Assembly: GCF_000690905.1 (NCBI RefSeq)
Contig: NZ_JMCL01000034.1
Span: 1-64,000 of the forward strand
Direction: 5' to 3'
Length of the DNA: 64,000 nucleotides
Origin: Pseudomonas sp. Ant30-3
GTDB lineage: Bacteria; Pseudomonadota; Gammaproteobacteria; Pseudomonadales; Pseudomonadaceae
Part shown: one piece after another, positions 1 to 10,646 of the stretch
Position numbering within the stretch: the first letter of the stretch is position 1
Layout of the letters: each line of letters starts with the position of its first letter
Position numbers and translations under genes: made by a program
The notes under the pieces: generated by a model
Databases searched by the model: none
What the model was told of the DNA's origin: nothing
Seen by the model: only the letters and a program-made list of their open reading frames with translations

Positions 1-27
1 AGATCTTTCGTCTCAACCGAGGCGCGC

Positions 28-55
28 ATTCTACAGCGCTCCGTGTTTCTGTCAA
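28..55 (-). promoter_or_regulatory. Tandem sigma70 promoter, copy nearest the left edge
   Basis: Read on the minus strand, TTGACA (55-50) and TAGAAT (33-28) are separated by 16 bases. The GCGCTG before the -10 and the GC-rich block after it resemble stable-RNA promoters. It is the last of three similar promoters downstream of tyrS. In P. aeruginosa an rRNA operon follows tyrS in the same direction, so it probably drives a 16S gene just outside the window; that gene is not visible here. Confidence 0.75.
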
Positions 56-147
56 GCGGTTATTTTAAGAAGTTTTCAAAGTTTCGCTTGGAAATCCTTA
101 ACAACTTCAACCACTTGCGCTTCCGATCTCTCGTTAGCGGGAGGCGA

Positions 148-175
148 ATTCTACAGCGTTACTCGCTGCTGTCAA
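148..175 (-). promoter_or_regulatory. Tandem sigma70 promoter, middle copy
   Basis: On the minus strand TTGACA (175-170) and TAGAAT (153-148) have a 16-base spacer, followed by a GCCTCCC block like the GC-rich discriminator of stringently controlled stable-RNA promoters. It lies exactly 120 bp upstream of the copy at 28-55 and shares its -35, spacer length, the CGCTG before the -10, and its -10. Confidence 0.75.
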
Positions 176-350
176 CACCTCTTTTTCTCCGCTTTCGACC
201 GAGAAGATCGAATCGTCAAAAGAGCCAAACAACACCGCTCTCCCAACTCTTTCCAGGCTTCGATGATCTGAAGCAAGCCGCTGTCGAAAACTGCGTAACT
301 CATTGTTTACCAAGGAGTTTTCCGTTTCGACTGCGCCGGAAGTGGGGCGA

Positions 351-378
351 ATTATAGACTTCCAGAATCTGCCGTCAA
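351..378 (-). promoter_or_regulatory. Tandem sigma70 promoter, upstream-most copy
   Basis: On the minus strand TTGACG (378-373) and a perfect TATAAT (356-351) are separated by 16 bases and followed by TCGCCCC. It starts four bases beyond the tyrS stop codon, so it would fire from the immediate 3' flank of tyrS toward the presumed rRNA operon. Confidence 0.7.
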
Positions 379-381
379 CCC

Positions 382-1593
382 CTAATTTATGCTTAATTCA
401 GATTTAAGCGTAATCCGCGCAAATGCCTTCTTACCGGCCTGGCAAACATGGGTCGCGCCCACTGCGTATATAAAGGTGCGATCAACAACTTCACCATCTA
501 TACGCACGCCACCGGAATTGAGCAGATCACGGGCCACAGCTGAATTTTTCACCAGCCCCGCCTTATTAAGGACAGCAGCGATCGGCATATCTTCAGCGGC
601 AGTCAGTTCGATCTCAGGCAGATCATCCGGCAGCTCGCCTTCTTTCATACGGTTGCCCGCTGCCCGGTGAGCATTGGCCGCAGCCTCCTCACCATGGAAG
701 CGCGCCACAATCTCCTCAGCCAGCTTGATTTTGATATCGCGCGGATTGGCACCCGCCTCGACATCCGCACGGAATGCATTGATTTCATCCATCGAACGAA
801 AGCTGAGCAGCTCGAAGTAACGCCACATCAGCGCATCAGGAATGGAAACCAGCTTGCTATACATAACGCCCGGCGCTTCCTGAATACCGACATAGTTGCC
901 CAACGACTTGGACATCTTCTTCACGCCATCCAGACCTTCAAGCAACGGCATCGTCAAAATGCACTGTGGCTCCTGACCATACCCGCGCTGCAGCTCGCGC
1001 CCCATCAGCAGGTTGAATTTCTGATCAGTCCCGCCCAGCTCGACATCCGCACGCAAAGCGACCGAGTCATAACCCTGGACCAGCGGATAGAGAAACTCAT
1101 GAATAGCGATTGGCTGGTTAGTTGTGTAGCGCTTGTCGAAGTCATCGCGCTCCAGCATGCGAGCTACGGTGTACTGCGACGTCAGGCGAATGAAATCGGC
1201 CGGCCCCATCAGATCCATCCAGGTGGAGTTGAAAGCCACTTCGGTCTTGGCCGGATCAAGAATCTTGAAGACCTGGGTCTTGTAGGTTTCCGCGTTTTCG
1301 AGAACCTGCTCGCGGGTCAGAGGAGGACGGGTCGCACTCTTACCGCTCGGATCACCAATCATCCCGGTGAAGTCACCTATAAGGAAGATCACCTGATGCC
1401 CCAGCTCCTGGAACTGGCGCAGCTTATTAATAAGCACGGTGTGACCGAGGTGCAGATCCGGTGCGGTTGGGTCGAAGCCTGCTTTAATACGTAGCGGTTG
1501 GCCACGTTTGAGCTTTTCAATCAGCTCGGACTCGACCAACAACTCTTCCGCACCACGTTTGATCAGCGCTAGCTGCTCTTCAACCGACTTCAT
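382..1593 (-). CDS. tyrS: Tyrosyl-tRNA synthetase
   Basis: Class I aminoacyl-tRNA synthetase that charges tRNA-Tyr in the cytoplasm. The Rossmann catalytic domain has the HIGH-type signature as HLGH (residues 48-51) and KMSKS near residues 225-229. A C-terminal S4-like RNA-binding segment follows ([14 protein letters not shown]). At 403 residues it matches the TyrZ-like form of pseudomonads. The start is set at the ATG giving MKSVEEQ; an in-frame extension to 1656 has no family similarity. It is divergent from the M23 peptidase gene and followed at once by rRNA-type promoters on the same strand. Confidence 0.97.
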   Translation of the reverse strand: MKSVEEQLALIKRGAEELLVESELIEKLKRGQPLRIKAGFDPTAPDLHLGHTVLINKLRQFQELGHQVIFLIGDFTGMIGDPSGKSATRPPLTREQVLENAETYKTQVFKILDPAKTEVAFNSTWMDLMGPADFIRLTSQYTVARMLERDDFDKRYTTNQPIAIHEFLYPLVQGYDSVALRADVELGGTDQKFNLLMGRELQRGYGQEPQCILTMPLLEGLDGVKKMSKSLGNYVGIQEAPGVMYSKLVSIPDALMWRYFELLSFRSMDEINAFRADVEAGANPRDIKIKLAEEIVARFHGEEAAANAHRAAGNRMKEGELPDDLPEIELTAAEDMPIAAVLNKAGLVKNSAVARDLLNSGGVRIDGEVVDRTFIYAVGATHVCQAGKKAFARITLKSELSIN

Positions 1594-1705
1594 AACAGAC
1601 CCGTAAGGCTTGAATTCAAAGGGAACCAACCATACAAGATCGCGCGCCAAATACAAAATCTGGCCGGCGCAATGACGCCAATCCGCTGGCAGAGTGTTCG
1701 CGGAC

Positions 1706-1734
1706 TTGCTTCAGCGATGATTTGGTTATATTTT
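1706..1734 (+). promoter_or_regulatory. Candidate promoter for the M23 peptidase gene
   Basis: TTGCTT at 1706-1711 is followed after 17 bases by TATTTT (1729-1734), with an overlapping TATATT at 1727. The AT-rich stretch lies 70-100 bases before the chosen ATG at 1805, in the divergent tyrS/peptidase spacer. It was found by eye and matches consensus only partly. Confidence 0.35.
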
Positions 1735-1804
1735 ATACAGTTATTTCATCTTCATCATGTCATTCATCTTTTCCAATCCATCTTTTTCAAAGTCAAAATT
1801 ACCT

Positions 1805-3232
1805 ATGACCAAAGAATCGTCTAAAGCGCCACCGCTTTACCCGAAGACCCACCTGCTAGCAGCAAGCGGTATTGCCGCCCTTCTGAGCCTGGCCCTTCTG
1901 GTATTCCCATCCAGCGACGTTGAAGCAAAAAAGACAACCCTGAGCCTTGAACTGGAAAGCCCTGCTGAACAACTGACACAGGATCAAGACGCCGCTGAAG
2001 CCGTTCAAGCCACAAATGAGCCGGCAGAATCGCCGTTTGCGCAGATAGAAAACAGTGCCGAAGATGCCCCGCAAACAGCCGAAGCAACTCCAGCGTCCGA
2101 GCCCGAGCCGGTCGTTGAAGAGCAGAAGGCGCCAAATCACAGGGAAGTCGTGGTTGCCAGAGGCGATACGCTCTCTACCCTGTTCGAGAAAGTAGGCCTT
2201 CCAGCCACTTCGGTGCATGAGGTATTGGCCAGCGACAAGCAGGCCAGGCAATTCAGCCAGCTGAAACGCGGCCAGAAACTCGAATTCGAACTCAATCCGG
2301 AAGGCCAGCTGACCAACCTGCACAGCAAAGTCAGCGACCTGGAAACCATCACCCTGACCAAGAACGACAAGGGTTACGCGTTTAATCGCATTACCACCAA
2401 ACCCACCGTTCGCTCGGCTTATGTGCACGGCGTGATCAACAGTTCGCTGTCGCAATCGGCAGCGCGGGCAGGCTTGTCGCACAGTCTGACCATGGACATG
2501 GCCAGCGTGTTTGGCTACGACGTCGACTTCGCCCAGGACATCCGTCAAGGTGACGAATTTGACGTCATCTACGAACAGAAAGTTATCAACGGCAAGCCTG
2601 TCGGCAATGGTCCGATCCTTTCCGCACGCTTCACCAACCGCGGCAAGACTTACACCGCTGTGCGTTACACCAATAAACAAGGCAATAGCAGTTACTACAC
2701 TGCTGATGGCAACAGCATGCGCAAGGCGTTCATCCGTACCCCGGTTGACTTCGCTCGCATCAGCTCGAAATTCTCCATGGGCCGCAAGCACCCGATCCTG
2801 AACAAAATCCGTGCCCACAAAGGTGTCGACTACGCAGCCCCGCGCGGCACGCCAATCAAGGCTGCCGGTGACGGCAAGGTATTGCTGGCCGGTCGCCGCG
2901 GCGGTTATGGCAACACCGTGATCATCCAGCACGGCAATACTTACCGCACCCTGTACGGCCACATGCAAGGTTTCGCCAAAGGCGTGAAAACCGGTGGCAG
3001 CGTAAAGCAAGGCCAGGTGATCGGTTACATCGGCACCACGGGTCTCTCAACCGGCCCGCACTTGCACTACGAGTTCCAGGTCAACGGCGTACACGTCGAT
3101 CCATTGGGGCAGAAAGTAGCCATGGCTGATCCGATCTCGAAAGGCGAGCGCTCGCGCTTCCTGGCTCAGAGCAAACCGTTGATGGCGCGCATGGATCAAG
3201 AGAAATCCACCATGCTGGCTTCGAAGCGTTAA
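1805..3232 (+). CDS. M23 family murein DD-endopeptidase (MepM-like)
   Basis: Periplasmic, probably inner-membrane-anchored, peptidoglycan endopeptidase that would cut stem-peptide cross-links. After a short cytoplasmic tail comes one hydrophobic segment (about 10-32), an Ala/Glu/Pro-rich linker, a LysM/OapA-like region starting at VVVARGDTLSTLFEKVG, and a C-terminal peptidase domain. The zinc motifs are present: HxxxD (H338, D342) and HLH (about 419-421). The start is placed at MTKESS; the ORF runs 16 codons further upstream but that part looks non-native and has no clear ribosome site. Only three bases separate it from anmK, so a shared murein-turnover operon is likely. Confidence 0.92.
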   Translation: MTKESSKAPPLYPKTHLLAASGIAALLSLALLVFPSSDVEAKKTTLSLELESPAEQLTQDQDAAEAVQATNEPAESPFAQIENSAEDAPQTAEATPASEPEPVVEEQKAPNHREVVVARGDTLSTLFEKVGLPATSVHEVLASDKQARQFSQLKRGQKLEFELNPEGQLTNLHSKVSDLETITLTKNDKGYAFNRITTKPTVRSAYVHGVINSSLSQSAARAGLSHSLTMDMASVFGYDVDFAQDIRQGDEFDVIYEQKVINGKPVGNGPILSARFTNRGKTYTAVRYTNKQGNSSYYTADGNSMRKAFIRTPVDFARISSKFSMGRKHPILNKIRAHKGVDYAAPRGTPIKAAGDGKVLLAGRRGGYGNTVIIQHGNTYRTLYGHMQGFAKGVKTGGSVKQGQVIGYIGTTGLSTGPHLHYEFQVNGVHVDPLGQKVAMADPISKGERSRFLAQSKPLMARMDQEKSTMLASKR

Positions 3233-4327
<1,095 letters not shown>

Positions 4328-4351
4328 CTTCTCCGAGAAATTACACACAGC

Positions 4352-4388
4352 AAAACGCCGCAGAGCTTTAAGGCCCTGCGGCGTTTTG
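4352..4388. terminator. Bidirectional terminator between anmK and erpA
   Basis: A 12-bp inverted repeat, AAAACGCCGCAG pairing with CTGCGGCGTTTT, lies between the convergent anmK and erpA genes. It gives a GC stem with a T run on either strand. Confidence 0.9.
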
Positions 4389-4403
4389 TAATGCAGAGTG
4401 TTA

Positions 4404-4754
4404 TCAGATCGAGAACGAAGACCCGCAACCACAGGTGGTGCTGGCATTCGGGTTCTTGATCACGAACCGCGAACCTTCCAGACCTTCCTGATAATCCACC
4501 TCGGCACCCGCCAGGTACTGGAAACTCATTGGATCGACCACCAGACTCACACCTTCGCGCTCGACGATGGTGTCGTCATCGGCCACTTCCTCATCGAAAG
4601 TGAAACCGTACTGAAAACCTGAACAACCGCCACCCGTAACAAATACGCGCAGCTTCAAGCGATCATTCCCCTCTTCATCGACCAGGCTCTTCACTTTGTG
4701 CGCAGCACCGTGAGTGAATTGCAAAGCCGTGGGGGTGAAGGATTCGACGCTCAT
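4404..4754 (-). CDS. erpA: Iron-sulfur cluster insertion protein ErpA
   Basis: A-type Fe-S carrier that delivers clusters to apo-proteins, including isoprenoid-pathway enzymes. The 116-residue protein has the three invariant cysteines: one in [11 protein letters not shown] and two in the C-terminal CGCGSSF. It reads from ATG at 4754, faces anmK across a shared terminator and lies downstream of argC on the same strand, but argC ends in its own terminator, so erpA is probably separately transcribed. Confidence 0.96.
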   Translation of the reverse strand: MSVESFTPTALQFTHGAAHKVKSLVDEEGNDRLKLRVFVTGGGCSGFQYGFTFDEEVADDDTIVEREGVSLVVDPMSFQYLAGAEVDYQEGLEGSRFVIKNPNASTTCGCGSSFSI

Positions 4755-4876
4755 GCTGACTATCTCCCGGCGTTACGCCGCCATAATGCGTGATGACGCG
4801 CATTATCCGCTTCTCCTAGAAAATCGGTCAACTATTGTTACGGTATATCAATCGAACCAAACACCAATCCTAAATG

Positions 4877-4902
4877 CAAAAAGGCCCTTCCGAGGGCCTT
4901 TG
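4877..4902 (-). terminator. Rho-independent terminator of argC
   Basis: On the minus strand CAAAGGCCCT and AGGGCCTTTTTG flank a short loop and end in a T run, about 20 bases after the argC stop. Confidence 0.85.
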
Positions 4903-4921
4903 TGCTGAGTTCAAACCGGTG

Positions 4922-5956
4922 TTACGGCAGCATGCCTGCATGAGACAGACCGAAGCGCTCGTCCAGACCGAACAGGATGTTCATGTTCTGCACCGCTTGC
5001 CCCGACGCGCCTTTGACCAGATTGTCGATGACCGAGAGCACGACCACCAGATCACCGTCCTGAGGACGATGTACAGCGATGCGGCACACATTGGCACCAC
5101 GCACGCTGCGGGTTTCCGGATGACTGCCGGCCGGCATCACATCGACGAACGGTTCGTTGGCATAACGCTTTTCAAACAGCGCCTGCAGATCCACCGAGCG
5201 ATCGACAACGCTTGCGTACAGTGTCGAGTGGATGCCGCGAATCATCGGCGTCAGGTGCGGCACGAACGTCAAACCGACGTCCTTGCCGGCGGCACGACGC
5301 AGGCCCTGGCGAATTTCCGGCAAATGACGATGCCCTTTGACCGCGTAGGCCTTCATGCTTTCTGAAGTCTCGGCGTACAGCGAACCGACAGAAGCGCCAC
5401 GACCGGCGCCACTGACACCGGATTTGCAATCGGCGATCAGACGCGTGGTGTCGGCCAGACCGGCTTCGAGCAATGGCAGGAACCCCAGCTGAGTGGCCGT
5501 CGGGTAGCAACCCGGCACCGCGATCAGACGCGCCTGCTTGATCTGCTCACGATTGACTTCCGGCAGACCGTAGACCGCCTCTTCCAGCAGCTGCGGCGCA
5601 CCGTGCGGCTGACCGTACCACTTGGCCCACTCATCGGCGTCCTGCAGACGGAAATCGGCGGACAGATCGATGACCTTCGTGCCCGCGGCCAGCAACTCGC
5701 CAGCCAGAGCGTGGGCAACACCGTGCGGCGTGGCGAAGAACACCACGTCGCAAGCGCCGAGAGTTTTCACGTCCGGCACGCTGAATGCCAGACCGTCGTA
5801 GTGGCCGCGCAGGTTCGGGTACATGTCAGCCACGGCCAGACCGGCCTCGGATCGGGAAGTGATCACGACCACTTCTGCTTGCGGATGCTGTGCCAACAGA
5901 CGCAACAGTTCGACACCGGTGTAACCCGTACCGCCGACGATACCGACCTTGACCAT
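4922..5956 (-). CDS. argC: N-acetyl-gamma-glutamyl-phosphate reductase
   Basis: Third step of arginine biosynthesis: NADPH-dependent reduction of N-acetyl-glutamyl-phosphate to the semialdehyde. The N-terminal dinucleotide fold is visible ([16 protein letters not shown]) and the catalytic cysteine lies in AVPGCYPTA. The start is the ATG giving MVKVGIVGG, preceded by a GAGGG-type ribosome site; the frame stays open to 6028 but that N-terminus is not family-like. At 344 residues this is the short bacterial ArgC. It is divergent from hemJ. Confidence 0.97.
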   Translation of the reverse strand: MVKVGIVGGTGYTGVELLRLLAQHPQAEVVVITSRSEAGLAVADMYPNLRGHYDGLAFSVPDVKTLGACDVVFFATPHGVAHALAGELLAAGTKVIDLSADFRLQDADEWAKWYGQPHGAPQLLEEAVYGLPEVNREQIKQARLIAVPGCYPTATQLGFLPLLEAGLADTTRLIADCKSGVSGAGRGASVGSLYAETSESMKAYAVKGHRHLPEIRQGLRRAAGKDVGLTFVPHLTPMIRGIHSTLYASVVDRSVDLQALFEKRYANEPFVDVMPAGSHPETRSVRGANVCRIAVHRPQDGDLVVVLSVIDNLVKGASGQAVQNMNILFGLDERFGLSHAGMLP

Positions 5957-6091
5957 AAACCTGCCCTCAACGAACCCACTGGAAAGCCGTCGATAATAGG
6001 GGCCGCGCGCCCCTGCGACAACCGCCAAGGTGACGTGCGGCCGCTCTACCCTCTACTATCGTGGCTACCGTGAACCTGGGAATAACTAAAA

Positions 6092-6520
6092 ATGCTCTAT
6101 CTGTGGCTAAAAGCGTTTCACATCATCAGCATGGTCTGCTGGTTTGCCGGCCTGTTCTACCTGCCGCGACTGTTCGTCTATCACGCTCAAAGTGAGGATA
6201 CGGTCAGCAAGGAACGCTTCAGCGTCATGGAGCGCAAGTTGTACCGCGGCATCATGGGTCCGGCGATGATCGCCACGCTGATTTTCGGTATTGCGCTGAT
6301 CTACCTCAACCCGAGCATATTCAGCCAGGGCGGGTGGATTCACGCCAAACTGACCCTGGTCGTGCTGCTGATTGGCTACCACCACATGTGCGGCGCGCAG
6401 GTAAAACGCTTTGCCCGTGGCGAAAACACCCGCAGCCATGTCTTTTATCGCTGGTTCAATGAAGTGCCGGTTCTGATATTGCTGGCTATCGTAATTCTCG
6501 TCGTCGTTCGGCCGTTCTAA
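6092..6520 (+). CDS. hemJ: Protoporphyrinogen IX oxidase HemJ
   Basis: Integral inner-membrane enzyme that oxidises protoporphyrinogen IX to protoporphyrin IX in haem synthesis. The 142-residue protein has four predicted membrane helices. The N-terminal HIISMVCWFAGLFYLPRLFV segment carries the conserved histidine and arginine region of the family (UPF0093). It is divergent from argC and 33 bases upstream of the nitronate monooxygenase gene, so the two may be cotranscribed. Confidence 0.93.
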   Translation: MLYLWLKAFHIISMVCWFAGLFYLPRLFVYHAQSEDTVSKERFSVMERKLYRGIMGPAMIATLIFGIALIYLNPSIFSQGGWIHAKLTLVVLLIGYHHMCGAQVKRFARGENTRSHVFYRWFNEVPVLILLAIVILVVVRPF

Positions 6521-6553
6521 CTTAAATCGGCACCACTTATCGGGGTACTTCCA

Positions 6554-7522
6554 ATGTCGCTGCCCGCATTGCTCGAACAACGTCTGCGTCTGCCCGTAGT
6601 GGCTGCGCCGATGTTCTTGATTTCCAACCCGCAACTGGTCCTTGCCTGCTGCCGCAACGGCGTGGTGGGCAGTTTTCCCGCACTCAATCAGCGTGAAAGC
6701 AGTGGTTTCAAGGCCTGGCTGGAAGAGATCGAAGCGGGCCTGGCGACACTGGACGACCCGGCGCCGTATGCCGTGAACCTGATCGTGCACAACAGTAATC
6801 CGCGTCTGCAGGCGGACCTCGACATCTGCATCGAACACAAAGTACCGATCGTGATCACCAGCCTCGGCGCGGTGAAGGAACTGGTGGATGCCGTGCACGG
6901 TTATGGCGGTCTGGTGTTTCATGACGTAACCACTCGCCGCCATGCCGAGAAAGCCGCAGAGGCTGGCGTCGATGGTCTGATCGCCGTGGCCGCAGGCGCT
7001 GGTGGCCATGCCGGTACCTGGAGTCCGTTTTCGCTGATTGCCGAAATCCGTCAGTTCTTCGACAAGACCCTGTTGCTCGCCGGCTGCCTCAACCACGGCC
7101 ATGAAATTCTGGCCGCACAATTGCTGGGTGCGGATTTGGCCTACTTCGGCACGCGATTTATCGGTACCACTGAAAGTCACGCGCCTGACGCCTACAAGGA
7201 GATGCTGCTGACTTCCAGAGCGGCCGACATCGTTCATACTCCGGCGGTGTCCGGCGTGCCGGCAAGTTTCATGCGTCAGAGCCTCGAAGCCGCAGGTTTT
7301 GATATGGCGGCGCTTCGGGGCAAGGGCGAAGTCAACTTCGGCTCCAAGCTCAAGCCGCTGAGTGATGAAGCCAAGGCGTGGAAAACCGTGTGGTCCGCCG
7401 GCCAAGGTGTCGGCGACATCAATGATCTGCCCAGCGTAGATGAACTGGTGGCACGCCTTGATGCCGAATACCGCAATGCGTTGCAACGAGCGGGCGAATT
7501 CCCCAAACGCTGGCCGCGCTGA
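6554..7522 (+). CDS. Nitronate monooxygenase family flavoprotein
   Basis: FMN-dependent TIM-barrel enzyme of the NMO/2-nitropropane dioxygenase family, which detoxifies alkyl nitronates such as propionate-3-nitronate. Family features are the N-terminal RLPVVAAPMFLISNPQLV and the phosphate/FMN segment GVDGLIAVAAGAGGHAG with its histidine near residue 151, then GTRFIGTTES. The length (322) is typical. Substrate cannot be assigned from sequence. The gene follows hemJ closely, and the DUF805 gene follows after about 80 bases. Confidence 0.9.
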   Translation: MSLPALLEQRLRLPVVAAPMFLISNPQLVLACCRNGVVGSFPALNQRESSGFKAWLEEIEAGLATLDDPAPYAVNLIVHNSNPRLQADLDICIEHKVPIVITSLGAVKELVDAVHGYGGLVFHDVTTRRHAEKAAEAGVDGLIAVAAGAGGHAGTWSPFSLIAEIRQFFDKTLLLAGCLNHGHEILAAQLLGADLAYFGTRFIGTTESHAPDAYKEMLLTSRAADIVHTPAVSGVPASFMRQSLEAAGFDMAALRGKGEVNFGSKLKPLSDEAKAWKTVWSAGQGVGDINDLPSVDELVARLDAEYRNALQRAGEFPKRWPR

Positions 7523-7602
7523 TCCACCGTTTGGCCAGCGCTTCACGGCTGACCTTATTACATTCGTATTTTTTTCTGACTACGCGACAAGGATGCCTCG
7601 CA

Positions 7603-8577
7603 ATGAGCGATAACCGCTTCAAGATCGTCTTCGACGGCGCTCTGCTGCCTGGCGTGGATATCACGACTGCCAAATGCAATCTGGCCGAACTGTTCAAAAG
7701 TGACGTCGCCGCCATCGAACGCTTGTTCAGTGGCCGACCGGTGGCACTCAAGCGTGACCTGTCACAGGCAGATGCACAGACTTATCTTCAGGCACTGAAA
7801 AAAACCGGCATCGATGCACGAATCGAAAGCGAGCCTTCGATCGAACTCAGTCTGGCCGATGTCCACGAGCATGCCGCGCCCGATAATCAATTATCGGCAG
7901 AGCCTTCTTCGCCTTACGCGCCACCACGCGCAGCCGTCGGCGATACGCTGCCGGCGTTTGCAGCTCTGAAGCCGTTCAGCGTTGAAGGTCGCATCGGTCG
8001 CTTGCGCTATCTGGCCTGGACCATGGTGCTGACGCTAGTGACGCTCGGCATCGGCAGCATATTTGCCATGTTCGGTTTTGCCCTCATCAGCTCGGACTCC
8101 ACCGCTGGCCTGATTCTGGTCGGCCTGCTGGCCTTTATTCTGGTGGTGGTACTCGCGATTGCCACTGTGCTGTTCATGATTCAGCGGCTGCACGATATCG
8201 GCTGGTCCGGCTGGCTATGGCTGTTGGTCCTGGTGCCTTTCGTCGGGAGCATTTTCCCGCTTGTGATCATGGTGATGCCCGGGAATGCTACCGCCAACCG
8301 CTATGGTCCACCTGCTCCACCCAATACCACTGCGGTGAAAGTGCTGGCCGCGCTGTGGCTGGTGTTTATCGCTCTTGGATTCATTGGCGGACTCGCCGGT
8401 GGCCTCACCGCCATCCAGAGCGAGTATGAGAGTGCGGCTCAAACCACCTACGAAAGTGACTCCGCGACCACCGATGAGATCGAAGATCCAACTGCCGTGG
8501 AAGTTGAGCCGGTGCCGGATGCCGTCGAGGATTCAGCCGAAGAAGCCGCGCCACCTGTAGACTCTGCGAAAGAATGA
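7603..8577 (+). CDS. DUF805 inner-membrane protein with N-terminal soluble domain
   Basis: Function unknown. Residues 1 to about 85 form a soluble region beginning MSDNRFKIVFDGALLPGVD that resembles the small domain often found ahead of DUF805. Residues about 125-270 hold the DUF805 core, opening with GRIGRLRYLAWT and containing four hydrophobic helices plus the family motif RLHDIGWSGW. The C-terminal tail is Glu/Pro-rich and acidic. The ATG at 7603 is chosen because the family N-terminus begins there; the frame extends to 7531. Confidence 0.85.
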   Translation: MSDNRFKIVFDGALLPGVDITTAKCNLAELFKSDVAAIERLFSGRPVALKRDLSQADAQTYLQALKKTGIDARIESEPSIELSLADVHEHAAPDNQLSAEPSSPYAPPRAAVGDTLPAFAALKPFSVEGRIGRLRYLAWTMVLTLVTLGIGSIFAMFGFALISSDSTAGLILVGLLAFILVVVLAIATVLFMIQRLHDIGWSGWLWLLVLVPFVGSIFPLVIMVMPGNATANRYGPPAPPNTTAVKVLAALWLVFIALGFIGGLAGGLTAIQSEYESAAQTTYESDSATTDEIEDPTAVEVEPVPDAVEDSAEEAAPPVDSAKE

Positions 8578-8638
8578 ACAGCGCTCTCCGCCCGTGACAC
8601 TGCGTCGCCGGCGCGAAGCTGTTGCGATGGAGAATTGC

Positions 8639-9427
8639 ATGACCCGTTACGCTCTGATCACTGGCGCTTCCAGCGGCATCGGCCTGGCGATGGCCGAAGC
8701 CCTGGCCCGCCGCGGGCGCAGCCTGATTCTGGTGGCCCGACAACGTGATCAGCTGGAAAGCATTGCGATTGAACTGACTCAACGTTTCGGCGTGGAGGTG
8801 CTGTTTCGCGCCTGCGATCTCGGTGAGCCGCTGAGGCTTTCCGGATTTTTGCTGGAACTGGAAGAAGGCGACCGGCAGATCGATCTGCTGGTCAACTGCG
8901 CCGGCATCGGCACTTGCGGACCTTTCCTGGCGCAGGACTGGATGACTGAGCAGGACCTGATCGAGGTCAACATTCTGGCCCTGACGCGCCTGTGTCACGC
9001 CATCGGCAACACAATGGCATTGCAAGGTGGCGGGCAAATATTGAACGTTGCATCGATTGCAGCCTTTCAGCCGGGCCCCTGGATGAGCACCTACTACGCA
9101 AGCAAAGCCTACGTGCTGCACTTTTCCGAGGCTTTGCGCGTCGAGCTGAAGAAATGCGCGGTAAAGGTATCGGTGCTGTGCCCCGGCCCGACCCGCACGG
9201 CATTCTTCCGCACCGCACAACTGAACACTGACAAGCTCAATGACCATAACCGGCTGATGAGTCCTGAGGAAGTTGCGCTCTACACTGTGCGCGCACTTGA
9301 GAAAAATCGCGCAATCATTATTCCCGGGAGGCGTAACCGCTGGATCGCATTCCTGCCACGTTTCGGTTCACGCTGGCTGAACCGCACGATCGCCGGCAGG
9401 ATCAACAAGGCTTACTGCCCTCGCTGA
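8639..9427 (+). CDS. Short-chain dehydrogenase/reductase
   Basis: Classical SDR with an NAD(P)-binding Rossmann fold. Visible motifs are TGASSGIG (8-15), NCAGIG, the catalytic serine near 139, and the YxxxK pair Y152/K156, followed by LCPGPTRT. Length is 263. The ATG at 8639 follows a GGAG ribosome site; an in-frame ATG six codons earlier is possible. The substrate is unknown. The C-terminal basic and hydrophobic stretch (about 225-263) could let it sit on the membrane, as in some fatty acyl or steroid SDRs. Confidence 0.9.
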   Translation: MTRYALITGASSGIGLAMAEALARRGRSLILVARQRDQLESIAIELTQRFGVEVLFRACDLGEPLRLSGFLLELEEGDRQIDLLVNCAGIGTCGPFLAQDWMTEQDLIEVNILALTRLCHAIGNTMALQGGGQILNVASIAAFQPGPWMSTYYASKAYVLHFSEALRVELKKCAVKVSVLCPGPTRTAFFRTAQLNTDKLNDHNRLMSPEEVALYTVRALEKNRAIIIPGRRNRWIAFLPRFGSRWLNRTIAGRINKAYCPR

Positions 9428-9506
9428 AGGGTCTGACGCAAAATTCTGGGCTGCTGCATCTTCCCTGAGTACACTCAGGCCAGCCCCTACAACGGAGAAA
9501 ACAGCT

Positions 9507-9845
9507 GTGGATACTCTGTTTACCAAGATTATCAACCGGGAGATCCCGGCGAAAATCATCTACGAGGACGACCAGGCTCTGGCCTTCCACGACATTGCCC
9601 CCCAGGCACCGGTGCATTTTCTGGTCATTCCGAAGAAGCCCGTGCGCACCCTCAACGATCTCACCGAGGACGACAAGGCATTGGCCGGGCACATTCTGTT
9701 CACCGCCCAGCGTCTGGCGCTGGAACTCGGCTGCGAAGAAGGGTTCCGCGTGGTCATGAATTGCAATGAACTCGGCGGGCAAACTGTCTATCACATTCAC
9801 ATGCATGTGCTGGGTCAGCGCCAGATGAACTGGCCGCCGGGTTAA
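9507..9845 (+). CDS. Histidine triad (HIT) nucleotide-binding protein, HinT-like
   Basis: Small cytosolic purine nucleoside phosphoramidase family protein of 112 residues. The histidine triad HIHMHV is at 96-101, with His98 the expected nucleophile, and the opening TLFTKIINREIPAKIIYEDD is typical of HinT. Translation starts at GTG (9507) behind an AACGGAGAAA ribosome site. It lies about 80 bases upstream of coq7, in the same order as in P. aeruginosa. Confidence 0.93.
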   Translation: MDTLFTKIINREIPAKIIYEDDQALAFHDIAPQAPVHFLVIPKKPVRTLNDLTEDDKALAGHILFTAQRLALELGCEEGFRVVMNCNELGGQTVYHIHMHVLGQRQMNWPPG

Positions 9846-9925
9846 TAGAACACGGATGACCCAGCGCAAACCTTCGGCGGCCTGTTGAGTTAAACTGGCC
9901 GCCGAGATTTTTCCCGGAGGTCAGC

Positions 9926-10573
9926 ATGACTACCCAACGTCACTATTCGCCCATTGACCGTCTCCTGTTGCAAGCTGACGCCGCCATGCGCACCCTGCTG
10001 CCTTCCAGTGGCCAGCCGTATCGTCCGTCGCCGGCCATCGTGCAGCCGGACGTGCAACTAAGCGATGAAGACACTCGTCACGTCGCCGGTCTCATGCGTA
10101 TCAACCATACCGGTGAAGTCTGTGCCCAGGCGCTTTATCAGGGCCAGGCGCTGACAGCCAAACTGCCGCAAGTGCGTGCCGCGATGGAACACGCTGCGGA
10201 AGAAGAAATCGACCATCTAGTCTGGTGCGAGCAACGCATCCACCAATTGGGCAGTCATACCAGCATTCTCAATCCGCTGTTCTATGGAATGTCTTTCGGG
10301 ATTGGCGCAGTTGCAGGGCTGATCAGTGACAAGGTCAGTCTGGGTTTTGTTGCGGCGACCGAACATCAAGTCTGCAAACACCTGAACGAGCACCTCGAAC
10401 AATTGCCTGCCGAAGACGAAAAGTCTCGGGCGATTCTCGAGCAGATGCGTATTGATGAAGAACATCATGCTGAAAGTGCCCTGGAGGCAGGCGGGTTTCG
10501 TTTTCCGGCGCCGGTACGGTTCGGGATGAGTCTGTTGGCGAAGGTCATGACCAAGAGTACATATCGGATCTGA
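9926..10573 (+). CDS. coq7: 2-polyprenyl-3-methyl-6-methoxy-1,4-benzoquinone monooxygenase
   Basis: Di-iron hydroxylase catalysing the penultimate ubiquinone step (demethoxyubiquinone hydroxylation). Carboxylate/histidine ligands are visible in [21 protein letters not shown] and DEEHHAESA, the two halves of a four-helix ferritin-like bundle. Length 215 is standard for the Coq7/Cat5 form used by pseudomonads instead of UbiF. A strong GGAGG ribosome site precedes the ATG. Confidence 0.96.
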   Translation: MTTQRHYSPIDRLLLQADAAMRTLLPSSGQPYRPSPAIVQPDVQLSDEDTRHVAGLMRINHTGEVCAQALYQGQALTAKLPQVRAAMEHAAEEEIDHLVWCEQRIHQLGSHTSILNPLFYGMSFGIGAVAGLISDKVSLGFVAATEHQVCKHLNEHLEQLPAEDEKSRAILEQMRIDEEHHAESALEAGGFRFPAPVRFGMSLLAKVMTKSTYRI

Positions 10574-10596
10574 CCTGTGTTGTGTATCCCACACAT

Positions 10597-10632
10597 GAAA
10601 AAGGCGACTGCCGTGAGGTAGTCGCCTTTTTT
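10597..10632. terminator. Bidirectional terminator between coq7 and speD
   Basis: AAAAGGCGACT pairs with AGTCGCCTTTT (11-bp stem) with A/T runs on both flanks, between convergent coq7 and speD. Confidence 0.9.
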
Positions 10633-10646
10633 GTGCCCGGGGAATC

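Noticed and set aside
6107-7546. 479-codon minus-strand frame opposite hemJ and the nitronate monooxygenase
   Set aside because: It spans two real genes and their gap, has no ribosome site and no known domain.
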